This document shows, one piece after another, positions 40,776 through 49,553 of a DNA stretch of 64,000 nt. The notes under the pieces are model-generated. The model was not told the origin of the DNA and made no database searches. It saw only the letters and a list, made by a program, of their open reading frames with translations. The stretch is from assembly GCA_041390305.1 (NCBI GenBank), contig JAWKQE010000013.1, forward strand, positions 109,949 through 173,948, written 5' to 3'. Source of the stretch: JACKCR01 sp041390305 (GTDB taxonomy: Bacteria > Eisenbacteria > RBG-16-71-46 > CAIMUX01). The stretch's first letter is position 1. Each line of letters opens with the position of its first letter. A program made the translations under genes and the position numbers.

Positions 40776-42539
40776 TCACGCCTCGCGCTCCCGTCCGGAG
40801 TTGGGTTCCTTGCCGGAGCGCGTTCCATTCTGCCGTTTCGCCGAGCGCCCTCGCGGGCGACGCGGTGTGGTCTCGGGGCCCGACGGCATCTCGCCGGCTC
40901 CGCCAGGTTCGCCTACCGAGTCGTCGGAGACCTTGCCGTTCGTCTTCGCGTCGTCGCTGCCGACTCCGGCCAGTTCGACTTCGCTCAGGTCGTGTCGGGT
41001 GATGAGGTTGTACACGGTCATGCGGGCGACTCCCATCTCGGCCGCCATTTTCGACTTGTCCCCCTTGTGCCGCCGGTAGGACTGGATCACGAGCTGGCGC
41101 TCGGCGAGGTTCCGCGCCTCCGCGAGTGTGATCGGCGGAGGTGGGAGGATGTCGTCCGTATGGATGCCCGCGCGCTTCTCGACGTCCTGGCGGGTGATCG
41201 TCGCCCGTTCTCCGGACGTGAGTGCCGCGATCTCGACCGCGTTCTTCAACTGACGGACGTTTCCCGGCCAGTGATAGCTGCGCATGAGATCGATGGCTTC
41301 CGGCGCGACCTCCATCGAGGGGCGGCCGACGGCCCGGAGGAAGTGATTCACGAGCAACGGCACGTCGTCGAGACGGTCACGGAGCGGTGGGATCGGGATC
41401 CGGAACTGATCGATCCGCCGGAAGAGGTCTTCGCGGAACCGGCCCTGGCTGCAGAGGCCGCGGAGGCTCCGGTTCGTGGCCGCCACGATCCGGACGTCGG
41501 ACTTCTGGAGTTCGAGCGAGCCGAGCCGGCGGAACTGTTGATCGTCGAGGAAGCGGAGGAAGTGCTGTTGCACGTCGAGCGACATGTCTCCGATCTCGTC
41601 GAGGAAGAGGGTGCCGCCGTGAGCGGCCTCGACGTAGCCGGGGCGATCGACCGCACCGGTGAACGCGCCCCGCACCGTGCCGAAGAGCGTTGCATCGAGG
41701 AGTTGCGGCTCGAGCCCAGCGCAGTTGAGGGCGATGAACGGCCCTTCCTTCCGGCGCCCGGAGCCGTTCGCGATCGCCCGGGCGATGAGTTCCTTCCCGG
41801 TGCCGCTCTCTCCCTCGATCAGAACCGTGTGGTCGAGTTCCTGGGCCATCGCGACCTGGTGCAGCACCTCGATCCAGACCCGAGACTGTCCGACGAGCTC
41901 CTTCGTCCAGTCCCCGAGGCGGGCGAGCGCGACGTCCCGTTCCTTCCGGACGGAATCGGTGCGGCGACGCTCGGCTTCGATGTTTCGAAGGAGTGTCAGC
42001 GCCAGCGACGAGAGGAACGCGTAGCCGTGGAGGAGCCGCAGGTATTCGTGGTCTTTCGGCAGGATCTGCTTGCTGTCCAGGTAGAGGACCCCGAACGGCT
42101 CCTCTTGGTCCAGGAGCGGGATACAGATCGCGGAGCGGAGTTGCAGTTCGCGGACGCTCTTCGATGACTTCACCTCCGGGACGTCGTTGAGGTCCATGTG
42201 AAGGAGTGTCTCCCGTCTCGTGAGGCAGTTCCGGACAATGGTCCGGGACACGGCGGCGTAGTCTTCCTGGTACTTTCCGGCCAGGGGGTCGCGGTGCCGC
42301 ACGATGTCGAGATCGTCGCCGCTTCTCAGGACGATGAAGACACGTTGGGCCACGCGTAGCGCGACCACCGCGTCGACGATCCGGTCCAGGACTTCGTCCG
42401 ACGTGGTCGAGTTCGTGAGGTGCTGCGAGAAGTCGAGGAGGAGTTCGAGCAGTCTCTGCTCCCCGACGTCCACCGCTTTGATCCTCCCGATCTCCTGACT
42501 GTCGGACTCGTCGAAGCCTGCACGGCGAAACTCAGACAT
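40776..42539 (-). CDS. Sigma54-dependent activator: GAF-AAA+-Fis HTH
   Basis: 587 residues; its ATG (42539) overlaps the giant kinase-like gene's stop by 8 nt, so the two are coupled. GAF-like domain (residues 25-190), then the AAA+ domain with Walker A 'GESGTGKEL' (about residue 240), the sigma54-contact loop 'GAFTGA' (about 292) and 'GTLFLDEIGDMSLDVQ' as Walker B. The Fis-type HTH 'LAERQLVIQSYRRHKGDKSKMAAEMGVARMTVY' lies at about 486-518. A basic tail of about 65 residues follows. It will activate transcription from -24/-12 promoters. The kinase-like protein probably modulates it, as in pknK- or MALT-type pairs; that link is inference from the operon. Confidence 0.95.
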   Translation of the reverse strand: MSEFRRAGFDESDSQEIGRIKAVDVGEQRLLELLLDFSQHLTNSTTSDEVLDRIVDAVVALRVAQRVFIVLRSGDDLDIVRHRDPLAGKYQEDYAAVSRTIVRNCLTRRETLLHMDLNDVPEVKSSKSVRELQLRSAICIPLLDQEEPFGVLYLDSKQILPKDHEYLRLLHGYAFLSSLALTLLRNIEAERRRTDSVRKERDVALARLGDWTKELVGQSRVWIEVLHQVAMAQELDHTVLIEGESGTGKELIARAIANGSGRRKEGPFIALNCAGLEPQLLDATLFGTVRGAFTGAVDRPGYVEAAHGGTLFLDEIGDMSLDVQQHFLRFLDDQQFRRLGSLELQKSDVRIVAATNRSLRGLCSQGRFREDLFRRIDQFRIPIPPLRDRLDDVPLLVNHFLRAVGRPSMEVAPEAIDLMRSYHWPGNVRQLKNAVEIAALTSGERATITRQDVEKRAGIHTDDILPPPPITLAEARNLAERQLVIQSYRRHKGDKSKMAAEMGVARMTVYNLITRHDLSEVELAGVGSDDAKTNGKVSDDSVGEPGGAGEMPSGPETTPRRPRGRSAKRQNGTRSGKEPNSGREREA

Positions 42540-45500
42540 CAGTTCCTCCTCGTTGCGAATCACGGTAGAAAGCCTGGATCGCAGCCGTTCGTTCGAATGC
42601 CTCGGCCGCCTGCTGGCTCCCGAAGGACGCGAGGAGACCCTCGACCAGGCGACGGGCATGCCGCCAGGCCTCGGTGGCTCGGTCTTCGGCACCGAGCTTC
42701 TCCAGGAAGACGGCCCGGTTCCGGACTGCGCGCCATGCGTAGAGGTGCCAGTCGACCTTCACGAGTTCGTCGTAGTTGACTTCGATCAGGCGTTCGAGGT
42801 CCGGCTTGGGCCGACCAGGAAACGAGAGTTCGAGGGTGCAGCTTGCGAGCCGCACCTTCATGGCGCAGCGGTCCGTCGCCGACCTCCAGTGTTCGTCGAG
42901 TTCCTTCGCGAGTTCGAGGGCGAACTCCCGGTTTCCGAGATCGACCTCGGCAAGGGCCCAATCTGCGAGTTGGTCCACGAGCTCGCTCTCGCCCAGGTCC
43001 GCATCCATCAGCCTTCGGATCCGAGCGCGGCCTGCGCGTAGGTCGCGCGGGAGGAACGCGTGGGCCTCCGCTTCCAGCCACCCTTTGCTGCCGTCGTCCA
43101 AGTCGAGATCATCGGGAAAGGGCGGGATCCGTTCTGCCTGCCCGAGCCGGGCGAGCAGGGCGTAGGTGTTGCATCTCGTGGTCTTGTAGCTCTGCTGGTT
43201 GGGCGACAATCGGAGGCTCTCGATCGCCCGCTCCGTCAAGCGGAGCGCGCTTCCCAGTCGGCCGCCGTCGAGATCGAGCAGCGCCAGGTTCGTGAGCGAC
43301 AACGTGTTGTTCCCCCCCTGGGAGCGGAGGCTCGCCCACGTATGTGTCTGGCACGTCTCCATCGCCCCACGTTCGTAGGCCAGGAGTGCTCGATGCTGAT
43401 GGAAGGCTGGCTCCCAGAGCGGATCGAGGGAATCGGCGGAACAAGTCCGGATGAGCGATGTGTACTCCTCGACGCGGCCGAAGTCCTCGCACATGAGCGC
43501 CTGCCTGGCGAGGATGAAGAGTAGCTCTCTCCTCATCGGACTCGGCAGGCGAGGGTCGTCGCCGAATCCGAGTTCGTGCAGGTCGTCACCGATCGCTCTG
43601 TGGGAGAGTGGTGCCGCGATGGCCTGATAGAGCGGATCTGCGCCGATGTCGAACCTGTGCAGGGTATGCCACAGATGCGACCAGTGACGGATCCGGTAGA
43701 GCAGCCAACCCTGTTCGACCTCCGGCGTGGTCGGGCGGGGACCAGAGAGGTCGGCTATGGAGAGGTTTCGGTCCTGTTCCTTTCGCCCGAGGCCTGCGAG
43801 CAGTGCGGCGGCTTCCCGCGTTGCGAGATCCCTTCCCCTCGCGTGATCGCGCAGAGCTTCCAAAGTGGCCGCACTCAATGCGGAACCCGTGCAGTGCCCC
43901 GCGAGCACGATGGTGAGGCGCGGTAAGTCGAGGTGCTCGAGGATCCGGAGGGGCGTCTCCGATGCGTTCATCCCGATCGAAAACGCCAGGCCGGCGTCCC
44001 TCCAACGCACTTCGTCGAGGAGACGGTGAACCGCGAGCGGGATCATCTCCGTCAGGAGTTCGTCATCCCGGAGGAGCGCCGCGAGTGTCGCGAGGCGATA
44101 GGCATCGACACCGGTTCGGTCCAGCCGGGAGCGGCCCGGTTCCGCCGAATGGGGCTCGATCGGCAGGAGTTCCACCGGTCCGGGCCCGTGCTCTCCGACC
44201 TCGAAGCGCGAGCGCTTGACCAGGTGCCGCGTGCGTGCCGCCGCGCAATCAGGAGCCGCGCGCAACACCGCCTCCGCCCAGAGTCGCTCGGACACCGCAC
44301 TCTCGAGTCTTACGAACATCGACTGCGGTGGGATCGGTCCGATTTGGACGTTGAGGTTGAGGTCGAGGTCGCTGTCGGCATCCGCTTCATCCTGATCGAG
44401 GAAGGCATCGGGCACATGCCGCAGGAAGTTCGCCGCCGCATCTTCGACCAGGGCGTCGCGGGCCTCGGGTGAGAGTGTCCCCAAGGCGTCCCGACACCAA
44501 TCTACGTAGCGCTGAGGCGCGCCGGCATCTTCGTAGGAGCGGTCCTGGATCGGGCCGGTATTGAGGAAGTCGCAGACCGGGCCCACCTGGGGGAGGAGTG
44601 CCGCCAGGAGCCCGGGGTTTCCGAGGGAGAGACATGCGAGGCGTGCTCCGAGCCGCGTGGATTCGAGCTGGACGGACGCGAGACGGACGAGGTCCGCGTT
44701 CGAGAGGAGGCCGACTTCGATTCTGGAGTCCAGCCGGGCGCCTGCGTTTCGGACCTTCGCGTGTCCTACGTCGGTGGTCCGTCCCGCTTCGGCTCGTCCA
44801 CCTTCGTTTCGCCGATCGAAAGCTCGCGAGTCGCCACGTGGCGCGTCGCCTCCATCCTCGTCCGGCGTCACCGTCTCGAGGGAGATCACCAACCGGTCAC
44901 CGGATACACGGTCGTATCGCGTGAGGTAGAAGCTCTCGTGACCCGCTCCGTCTGCCGAGTCTGTGGGTTCCACCTGGTTCGGTACCCATCCACGCGTTTC
45001 CGCTTCGGCCAGCCAGACGGACAGACAGCGATGGAGCCCGACACCGCGTTCGCCGGAAGCGGTAAAGGTCCACTGCCGTGGCCACGTGCGCGTCGAGGCA
45101 CCGTTCGCGTCGATTCGCTGCGGATCGCGCCGCTCCGCGTCGGTTCGCGCTGCCACGACCCGTTCCGAGTCGATTCGCTGCGCGTCGACCTGCTCCGCCT
45201 CGACCCGGTTCAGCCAATCGAGGAAGAGCCCGTCCTCCCGTTCGCGGGGGAGGGTCGGAAGGGAGACAGGTTGGGCTTCCTTCCAATCGAGCCGGTCGCG
45301 CGGCCAGAGCTGATGGAGACGACGCTCCACTTCCCGCGTTCCGTCGGGGCGATGGCGGGGCGTCGACGCGAGCAGGTCGCGGAGGAGGTCTCCCAGGACC
45401 ACGGGGCTTTCCGACGGGATGCTTGGGTCGCCCTGGAACTGCTGGGCCAGCACCTCCCGAATGGTCTCGCCCTGGAACTGGTGTTCGCCGGTGAGGAGAA

Positions 45501-48500
45501 AGGACAGGATCGTTCCGAACGAGTAGAGGTCCGAGCGCTCGTCCACGATTCCGTTCCCGATGGCCTCGGGTGCGGAGTACCCCGCCGTGTACATCCGGGC
45601 CTCACTCCCGGTGGGCACGCATCCGCCCAGGTCGATGAGCGTGACGCGGGGCGGCGTGAGCGAATTGTCGACGAACACGTGCTCCGGCTTGAGGTCGACG
45701 TAGGTGTAGCCGAGCGCATGCACGCGCCGAAGCGCCTCCAGGATGGGGAAGATGACGTCCGGGAGTTCGTGGAGCTTGGGCCGTGGCAGTTCCTCGAGTG
45801 AGCGCGCGTTTGCGAGCGCCGTCATCATGAACTCGGTCGAGCGGTACTTCCGGTACGCGACCGGATCCTGCCAGGTCGATCCCGCGAGCCTTCGCGCGAG
45901 GATGTACTCCGCACGGAGTTCGTCCGCCTCCGCCACGGTCGACGCGGACTTCACGTAGATCGGCTGCCGGTCGAGGCCGTAGACCTCGATCGCGCCCGTC
46001 GGCTCGGTCTCGCTCGTTCCGGTCGATGGCGTTGGCGATGGCGTCTGCGTCGGCGATGTCGGCTGCGCCCGCAGGGTCGATCGCGTTTGCGGGCCGAGCG
46101 CCTCGACGGCGGCGTGGTAGTCGGTGAAGAAGCCGTCGATAGCCGGGCTCGCGCGGAAGAGTTCCCGTTCGCGGTTCGTCCGACATCGCGACAACAGGTG
46201 GAGGACCGCCTCACGGGCCTCCCGCCAGGCAGCGAGTGCCTCTCGGGCCCGTTGCTGTCGTCCGTAGAGCAGTGCTCGGTTCTTGCACGCGCGCCAGCGA
46301 TAGAAGTGGAGGTCCCGGTCTTCGAGGTTGCGGTGGGTCGCGGAGACGATCGCTTCGAGATCTGGCGCGGGCTCGCCCGGTGCGGCGAGCTCGAGTACGC
46401 ACGAGACGAGCCGGATCCTGTCGAGCGCCCGCCCAACGGACTCGCCCGCGACGTCACGCAACTCCGGGAGAAGCGTGTGCGCGAACTCGAAGTGGCCCAA
46501 GTCCAGCTCGAGGAGCGCCCAATCCGTCAGGATCTCCGCTCGTTCTCCCGTTCGCAACGGACGGTTCGTGAGCAGTGTGCGCATCGTCCGCCGAGCATCG
46601 TCCGTTCGTTCCTGTGCCAGATCGCGACATGCGTGCGCCAGCACCCACATCGACGGCGACGCGGGTGCGAGAACAGCGCCCGGAGGTTCGGCCGACTCAT
46701 CGGAGTGGACCGAGAAAGTGAGTGTGGGCTCGGCTGGGTCTGCTCCGCGTGCGAACGCATCCATGCGGCCGTACTGACCCATCCGCATGAGGAGCAGCTG
46801 GCAGGTCGAGCGGACCCGAGCCGCCCGCCGGGTCGTCCCGGTTTCGAGGAATGCACGGGCCGCGTCGACCAGTTTCGAGGCCTGCCCGAGGTCACCATAC
46901 TCGAGAGCCGTCGTGGCCGCGTTGGCCGCGTGCATCGCCTCGTCTTCTCGCGCGGCGCGCAACGTCGACCATGCCCAGTGGAGGCATTCCTGCTGTCGAC
47001 CGGCAGCGAACGCCATCGAGGCCCTCAAGTGATGGAGCGACGTTTCGTCACCCGGTGTCAGCCTGTCTCTCGAGCATCCCGCGGCGCGGGACACGAGTCG
47101 GGTCGTGGTCTCGCGGTCGGACCGGAGCCACGCGAGGTGGGCCGCGATCACGAGGTACTTTCGTTCGAGTGGTGGGGGCAGCGCCGGACGGTCTGGGTCG
47201 TCCGGTTCGATCCACCCACGTGGCGGTTCCGCGGCCGCGTGCCGCAGGTCGAGGCTCGCCCTGGCGACGGCGCTGACCAGTCGATGCGCAGGGGTCGTCG
47301 GGACGGTGAGCTGGTCCAGGGGATCCACGTCCATGGACCGGACGCATGACGCGACGAAGTAGACCCAGATATCTCTCAGCCGAGGCTCGTCCGGGCAGAC
47401 GCGCAGCAGCGCCCGACACTCATCCTCGCCCTCCGGGAGCGGGCCGAGTAAGGCGAGGATACGTGCCGCTTCCCGCTCCGCAGGGGATCGTCCATGCCCG
47501 GGCTCCCGCAGCTTCTCTGTCGTCTCGCCATCCAGGCGGAGCGGGTGGTCACGCAACAGCACGATCGGAGCCAACTCCACGAGATCGATCGAAGAGAGGA
47601 AGTGCGTGGGCCGCGAAAGCCGCTGGAGGCCACGGAGGAAGGTGCAGCCGGCGTCGAAGTACCGCTCTTCGCTCGTCAGCCGATCGATGGCTCTGGGTAC
47701 GAACGTCTCGATCGTGTGGGAGTTGCCGATTCGAATGGCGAGGTCAGCGAGCCGAAGGGGATCGTCGTCCGTGGACCGCGCCTCGAGTACCGGGATGAGT
47801 CGTTCGGTTGCGCCGGGGATCGCGCTCGTCAGGGCCTCGGCCCAGAGACGGAGTGATACCGCGCCCATTGCGTCCAACATTCCGCGGTCCGCGAGCGCGG
47901 ATGCGATCGAGTTCGTGCCGTGGCCCACGGGCGCACCGGGGAGCCAGTGTGCAAGGGCCGCGCGGAAGAGGCCTTCGGCGTCACCTTCGGAAGCGCCGGC
48001 GAGCTGGTCCCGGCACCACGCGGTCCAGGCTTCCGGAGCCGCCTCCACGGAACGATCGAGGAGCTCGTCCTCGGCATCCCGCCCCGTGCCGCCACCCGTA
48101 CCCAATCGCAGGCTCTGCCCGGCTCCTCCGGAGTTTGCCGTCCTTGCGCCACTATCCGTGCCACTCCCTCCGGTGCCGCGATCACTCCAGAGGTAGTCGG
48201 TGGTGGGGGAGATCCGCTCCATGGTCGCCGCGAGAAGTGCCGGGCTTCCCAGCGAGGCGCGGGCGAGGGTTCGGCAGAGCGGGTCCGACTCGATGTAGAG
48301 GCGCGCGAGTCGTGTCAGCTCACTCTGCTCGGCCAGGGACACTTCGAGCCGCAGCGACTGCGGTCCCTCGCTCCCCAACGAATTCGTCCACTCCCGGAAC
48401 ACGACGAAGTGACGGACGTCGGGTTGCAGCGAGTTCGAGCGGATGCGGCCGATGCGCGTGCGGGGCCCCTCACCGGGCGGGTCACGATCGACGAGCCAAC

Positions 48501-49506
48501 CTTCGGTCTCCGCGATGTCGAGAAGGGTCGTTGCGACCTCCGTGACGCCGATGCCGCGCTCTCCCACGATGTCGATCACCGTCGCCTCGGTGTCCGGATT
48601 CCTTCGCGCCCGTGCGGCCTCCTCCTCGAGCGAGTTCAACCAGTCGATGAGGACAGGCTCGACCGTGCGCCGCGGCATCCAGGGGAAGCGCACCGGAGGG
48701 CGCGCCGGTTCGTTCGTGGACGGCGAGAAGATCCGGTGCAGCGTGCGCTCCACCTCGAGGATGGAGGCGGGCCGGCGCTCCGGCACGGGCTCGAGAAGGG
48801 CCGCCACGAGGTGTCCGAGCTGGCTCCGGCCGCCTTCGTCGAGAAAGCCATCCGATGCGAGTCGGCGCGAGAACTCCGCCCGCCATGTCCAGGCCGGTCC
48901 CAGAGGCGGAACGGAGCCCGAGACGAGGGTGACGATCAGGGCCCCGACGGAGTAGAGATCCGCTACCGGGAGCACCACCTCGTGGTGCATCGCTTCCGGA
49001 GCCGAGTGGTCGAGGAGGCCCCGCCGGGCGCGCGTCCCGCTGGCCACGCACGCGTCCAGCCCCGCGACGGTGACGCGCGGAGGCTGGGCCGATCGGTCCA
49101 CATACACGCACGCCGGGCTGAGATCCGTCTTCACGTACCCGAGCGCGTGGAGCTGACGCAGTGCCTCCAACACAGGGCCGATCACGACGGGGATCTCTCG
49201 GGCCGGGACGGTGGATCCGGGCGCGAGCGGCGTTCCGGACGGAGCCTCCCCCATGAGGACTTCAGTGCGGCCGAACCTTCGATAGGCGTGGGGCCGCGGC
49301 CACGGCGCGTTCCGAAGGCGGCAGAGCAGTCGGTACTGGTCCCGCAGGCGGTGGATTTCCGGGATGTCTGTTCCCCGTCCCTCGTTTCGTGTGACTGTGG
49401 CCACGATGAGGGGGTGGCGGTCGAGGCTCTGGACCTCGCTCTCGACGTATGGCGCCTTGTCCATGGCCATACTTGTATCATCAATGAGACACGGTCGCGT
49501 GTACAT
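42532..49506 (-). CDS. 2324-residue tandem kinase-like/P-loop/TPR protein
   Basis: The protein is two similar halves. Each has a kinase-like domain, a degenerate P-loop region and a long helical TPR-like region ending in similar text ('AREALAAWREAREAV...F.ASPAIDGFFTDYH' and 'ATEAWRHARRLVEGLL...FERTAAIQAFYRD'). Half 1 (residues 1-1165): HRD is 'KTDLSPACVYVD' and DFG is 'LDACV', so catalysis is unlikely. Half 2 (1170-2324): 'IYVKSAS' (Lys), 'YVDLKPEHVFVD', 'LIDLGGCV' and 'YSAPEAIG', closer to an active kinase, with His for the magnesium Asn. P-loop-like 'GERGIGVTE' (about 315) and 'GERGVGLHR' (about 1485) lack the GK-S/T. A Pro/Thr linker lies at 1150-1170 and 15-bp repeats near 1435-1470. Start 49506 is uncertain; 'MAMDKAP' is 12 codons later. 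Followed by a coupled sigma54 activator. It resembles PknK-like kinase-ATPase-TPR proteins duplicated head to tail. Confidence 0.85.
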   Translation of the reverse strand: MYTRPCLIDDTSMAMDKAPYVESEVQSLDRHPLIVATVTRNEGRGTDIPEIHRLRDQYRLLCRLRNAPWPRPHAYRRFGRTEVLMGEAPSGTPLAPGSTVPAREIPVVIGPVLEALRQLHALGYVKTDLSPACVYVDRSAQPPRVTVAGLDACVASGTRARRGLLDHSAPEAMHHEVVLPVADLYSVGALIVTLVSGSVPPLGPAWTWRAEFSRRLASDGFLDEGGRSQLGHLVAALLEPVPERRPASILEVERTLHRIFSPSTNEPARPPVRFPWMPRRTVEPVLIDWLNSLEEEAARARRNPDTEATVIDIVGERGIGVTEVATTLLDIAETEGWLVDRDPPGEGPRTRIGRIRSNSLQPDVRHFVVFREWTNSLGSEGPQSLRLEVSLAEQSELTRLARLYIESDPLCRTLARASLGSPALLAATMERISPTTDYLWSDRGTGGSGTDSGARTANSGGAGQSLRLGTGGGTGRDAEDELLDRSVEAAPEAWTAWCRDQLAGASEGDAEGLFRAALAHWLPGAPVGHGTNSIASALADRGMLDAMGAVSLRLWAEALTSAIPGATERLIPVLEARSTDDDPLRLADLAIRIGNSHTIETFVPRAIDRLTSEERYFDAGCTFLRGLQRLSRPTHFLSSIDLVELAPIVLLRDHPLRLDGETTEKLREPGHGRSPAEREAARILALLGPLPEGEDECRALLRVCPDEPRLRDIWVYFVASCVRSMDVDPLDQLTVPTTPAHRLVSAVARASLDLRHAAAEPPRGWIEPDDPDRPALPPPLERKYLVIAAHLAWLRSDRETTTRLVSRAAGCSRDRLTPGDETSLHHLRASMAFAAGRQQECLHWAWSTLRAAREDEAMHAANAATTALEYGDLGQASKLVDAARAFLETGTTRRAARVRSTCQLLLMRMGQYGRMDAFARGADPAEPTLTFSVHSDESAEPPGAVLAPASPSMWVLAHACRDLAQERTDDARRTMRTLLTNRPLRTGERAEILTDWALLELDLGHFEFAHTLLPELRDVAGESVGRALDRIRLVSCVLELAAPGEPAPDLEAIVSATHRNLEDRDLHFYRWRACKNRALLYGRQQRAREALAAWREAREAVLHLLSRCRTNRERELFRASPAIDGFFTDYHAAVEALGPQTRSTLRAQPTSPTQTPSPTPSTGTSETEPTGAIEVYGLDRQPIYVKSASTVAEADELRAEYILARRLAGSTWQDPVAYRKYRSTEFMMTALANARSLEELPRPKLHELPDVIFPILEALRRVHALGYTYVDLKPEHVFVDNSLTPPRVTLIDLGGCVPTGSEARMYTAGYSAPEAIGNGIVDERSDLYSFGTILSFLLTGEHQFQGETIREVLAQQFQGDPSIPSESPVVLGDLLRDLLASTPRHRPDGTREVERRLHQLWPRDRLDWKEAQPVSLPTLPREREDGLFLDWLNRVEAEQVDAQRIDSERVVAARTDAERRDPQRIDANGASTRTWPRQWTFTASGERGVGLHRCLSVWLAEAETRGWVPNQVEPTDSADGAGHESFYLTRYDRVSGDRLVISLETVTPDEDGGDAPRGDSRAFDRRNEGGRAEAGRTTDVGHAKVRNAGARLDSRIEVGLLSNADLVRLASVQLESTRLGARLACLSLGNPGLLAALLPQVGPVCDFLNTGPIQDRSYEDAGAPQRYVDWCRDALGTLSPEARDALVEDAAANFLRHVPDAFLDQDEADADSDLDLNLNVQIGPIPPQSMFVRLESAVSERLWAEAVLRAAPDCAAARTRHLVKRSRFEVGEHGPGPVELLPIEPHSAEPGRSRLDRTGVDAYRLATLAALLRDDELLTEMIPLAVHRLLDEVRWRDAGLAFSIGMNASETPLRILEHLDLPRLTIVLAGHCTGSALSAATLEALRDHARGRDLATREAAALLAGLGRKEQDRNLSIADLSGPRPTTPEVEQGWLLYRIRHWSHLWHTLHRFDIGADPLYQAIAAPLSHRAIGDDLHELGFGDDPRLPSPMRRELLFILARQALMCEDFGRVEEYTSLIRTCSADSLDPLWEPAFHQHRALLAYERGAMETCQTHTWASLRSQGGNNTLSLTNLALLDLDGGRLGSALRLTERAIESLRLSPNQQSYKTTRCNTYALLARLGQAERIPPFPDDLDLDDGSKGWLEAEAHAFLPRDLRAGRARIRRLMDADLGESELVDQLADWALAEVDLGNREFALELAKELDEHWRSATDRCAMKVRLASCTLELSFPGRPKPDLERLIEVNYDELVKVDWHLYAWRAVRNRAVFLEKLGAEDRATEAWRHARRLVEGLLASFGSQQAAEAFERTAAIQAFYRDSQRGGTDV
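45092..45205. repeat. 15-bp-type in-frame repeats in the giant kinase-like gene
   Basis: GTCGATTCGCTGCG-type units (for example at 45107 and 45168) recur with a mostly 15-bp step. On the coding strand they give five-residue units AQRID, SERVV, AARTD, AERRD and PQRID. They lie between the second kinase-like domain and its P-loop-like segment. Confidence 0.65.
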
Positions 49507-49514
49507 AGAATTCA

Positions 49515-49547
49515 GCGAGGAGTATACGATTTTGGACAGTGTGTATT
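49515..49547 (-). promoter_or_regulatory. Candidate promoter of the giant kinase-like gene
   Basis: TATACT on the - strand (near 49520-49525) is a good -10, with TTCAAA about 19 nt upstream as a weak -35, in AT-rich sequence just before the start. If ATG 49506 is the true start the leader would be very short, which favours one of the downstream ATGs. Confidence 0.35.
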
Positions 49548-49553
49548 TGAATT

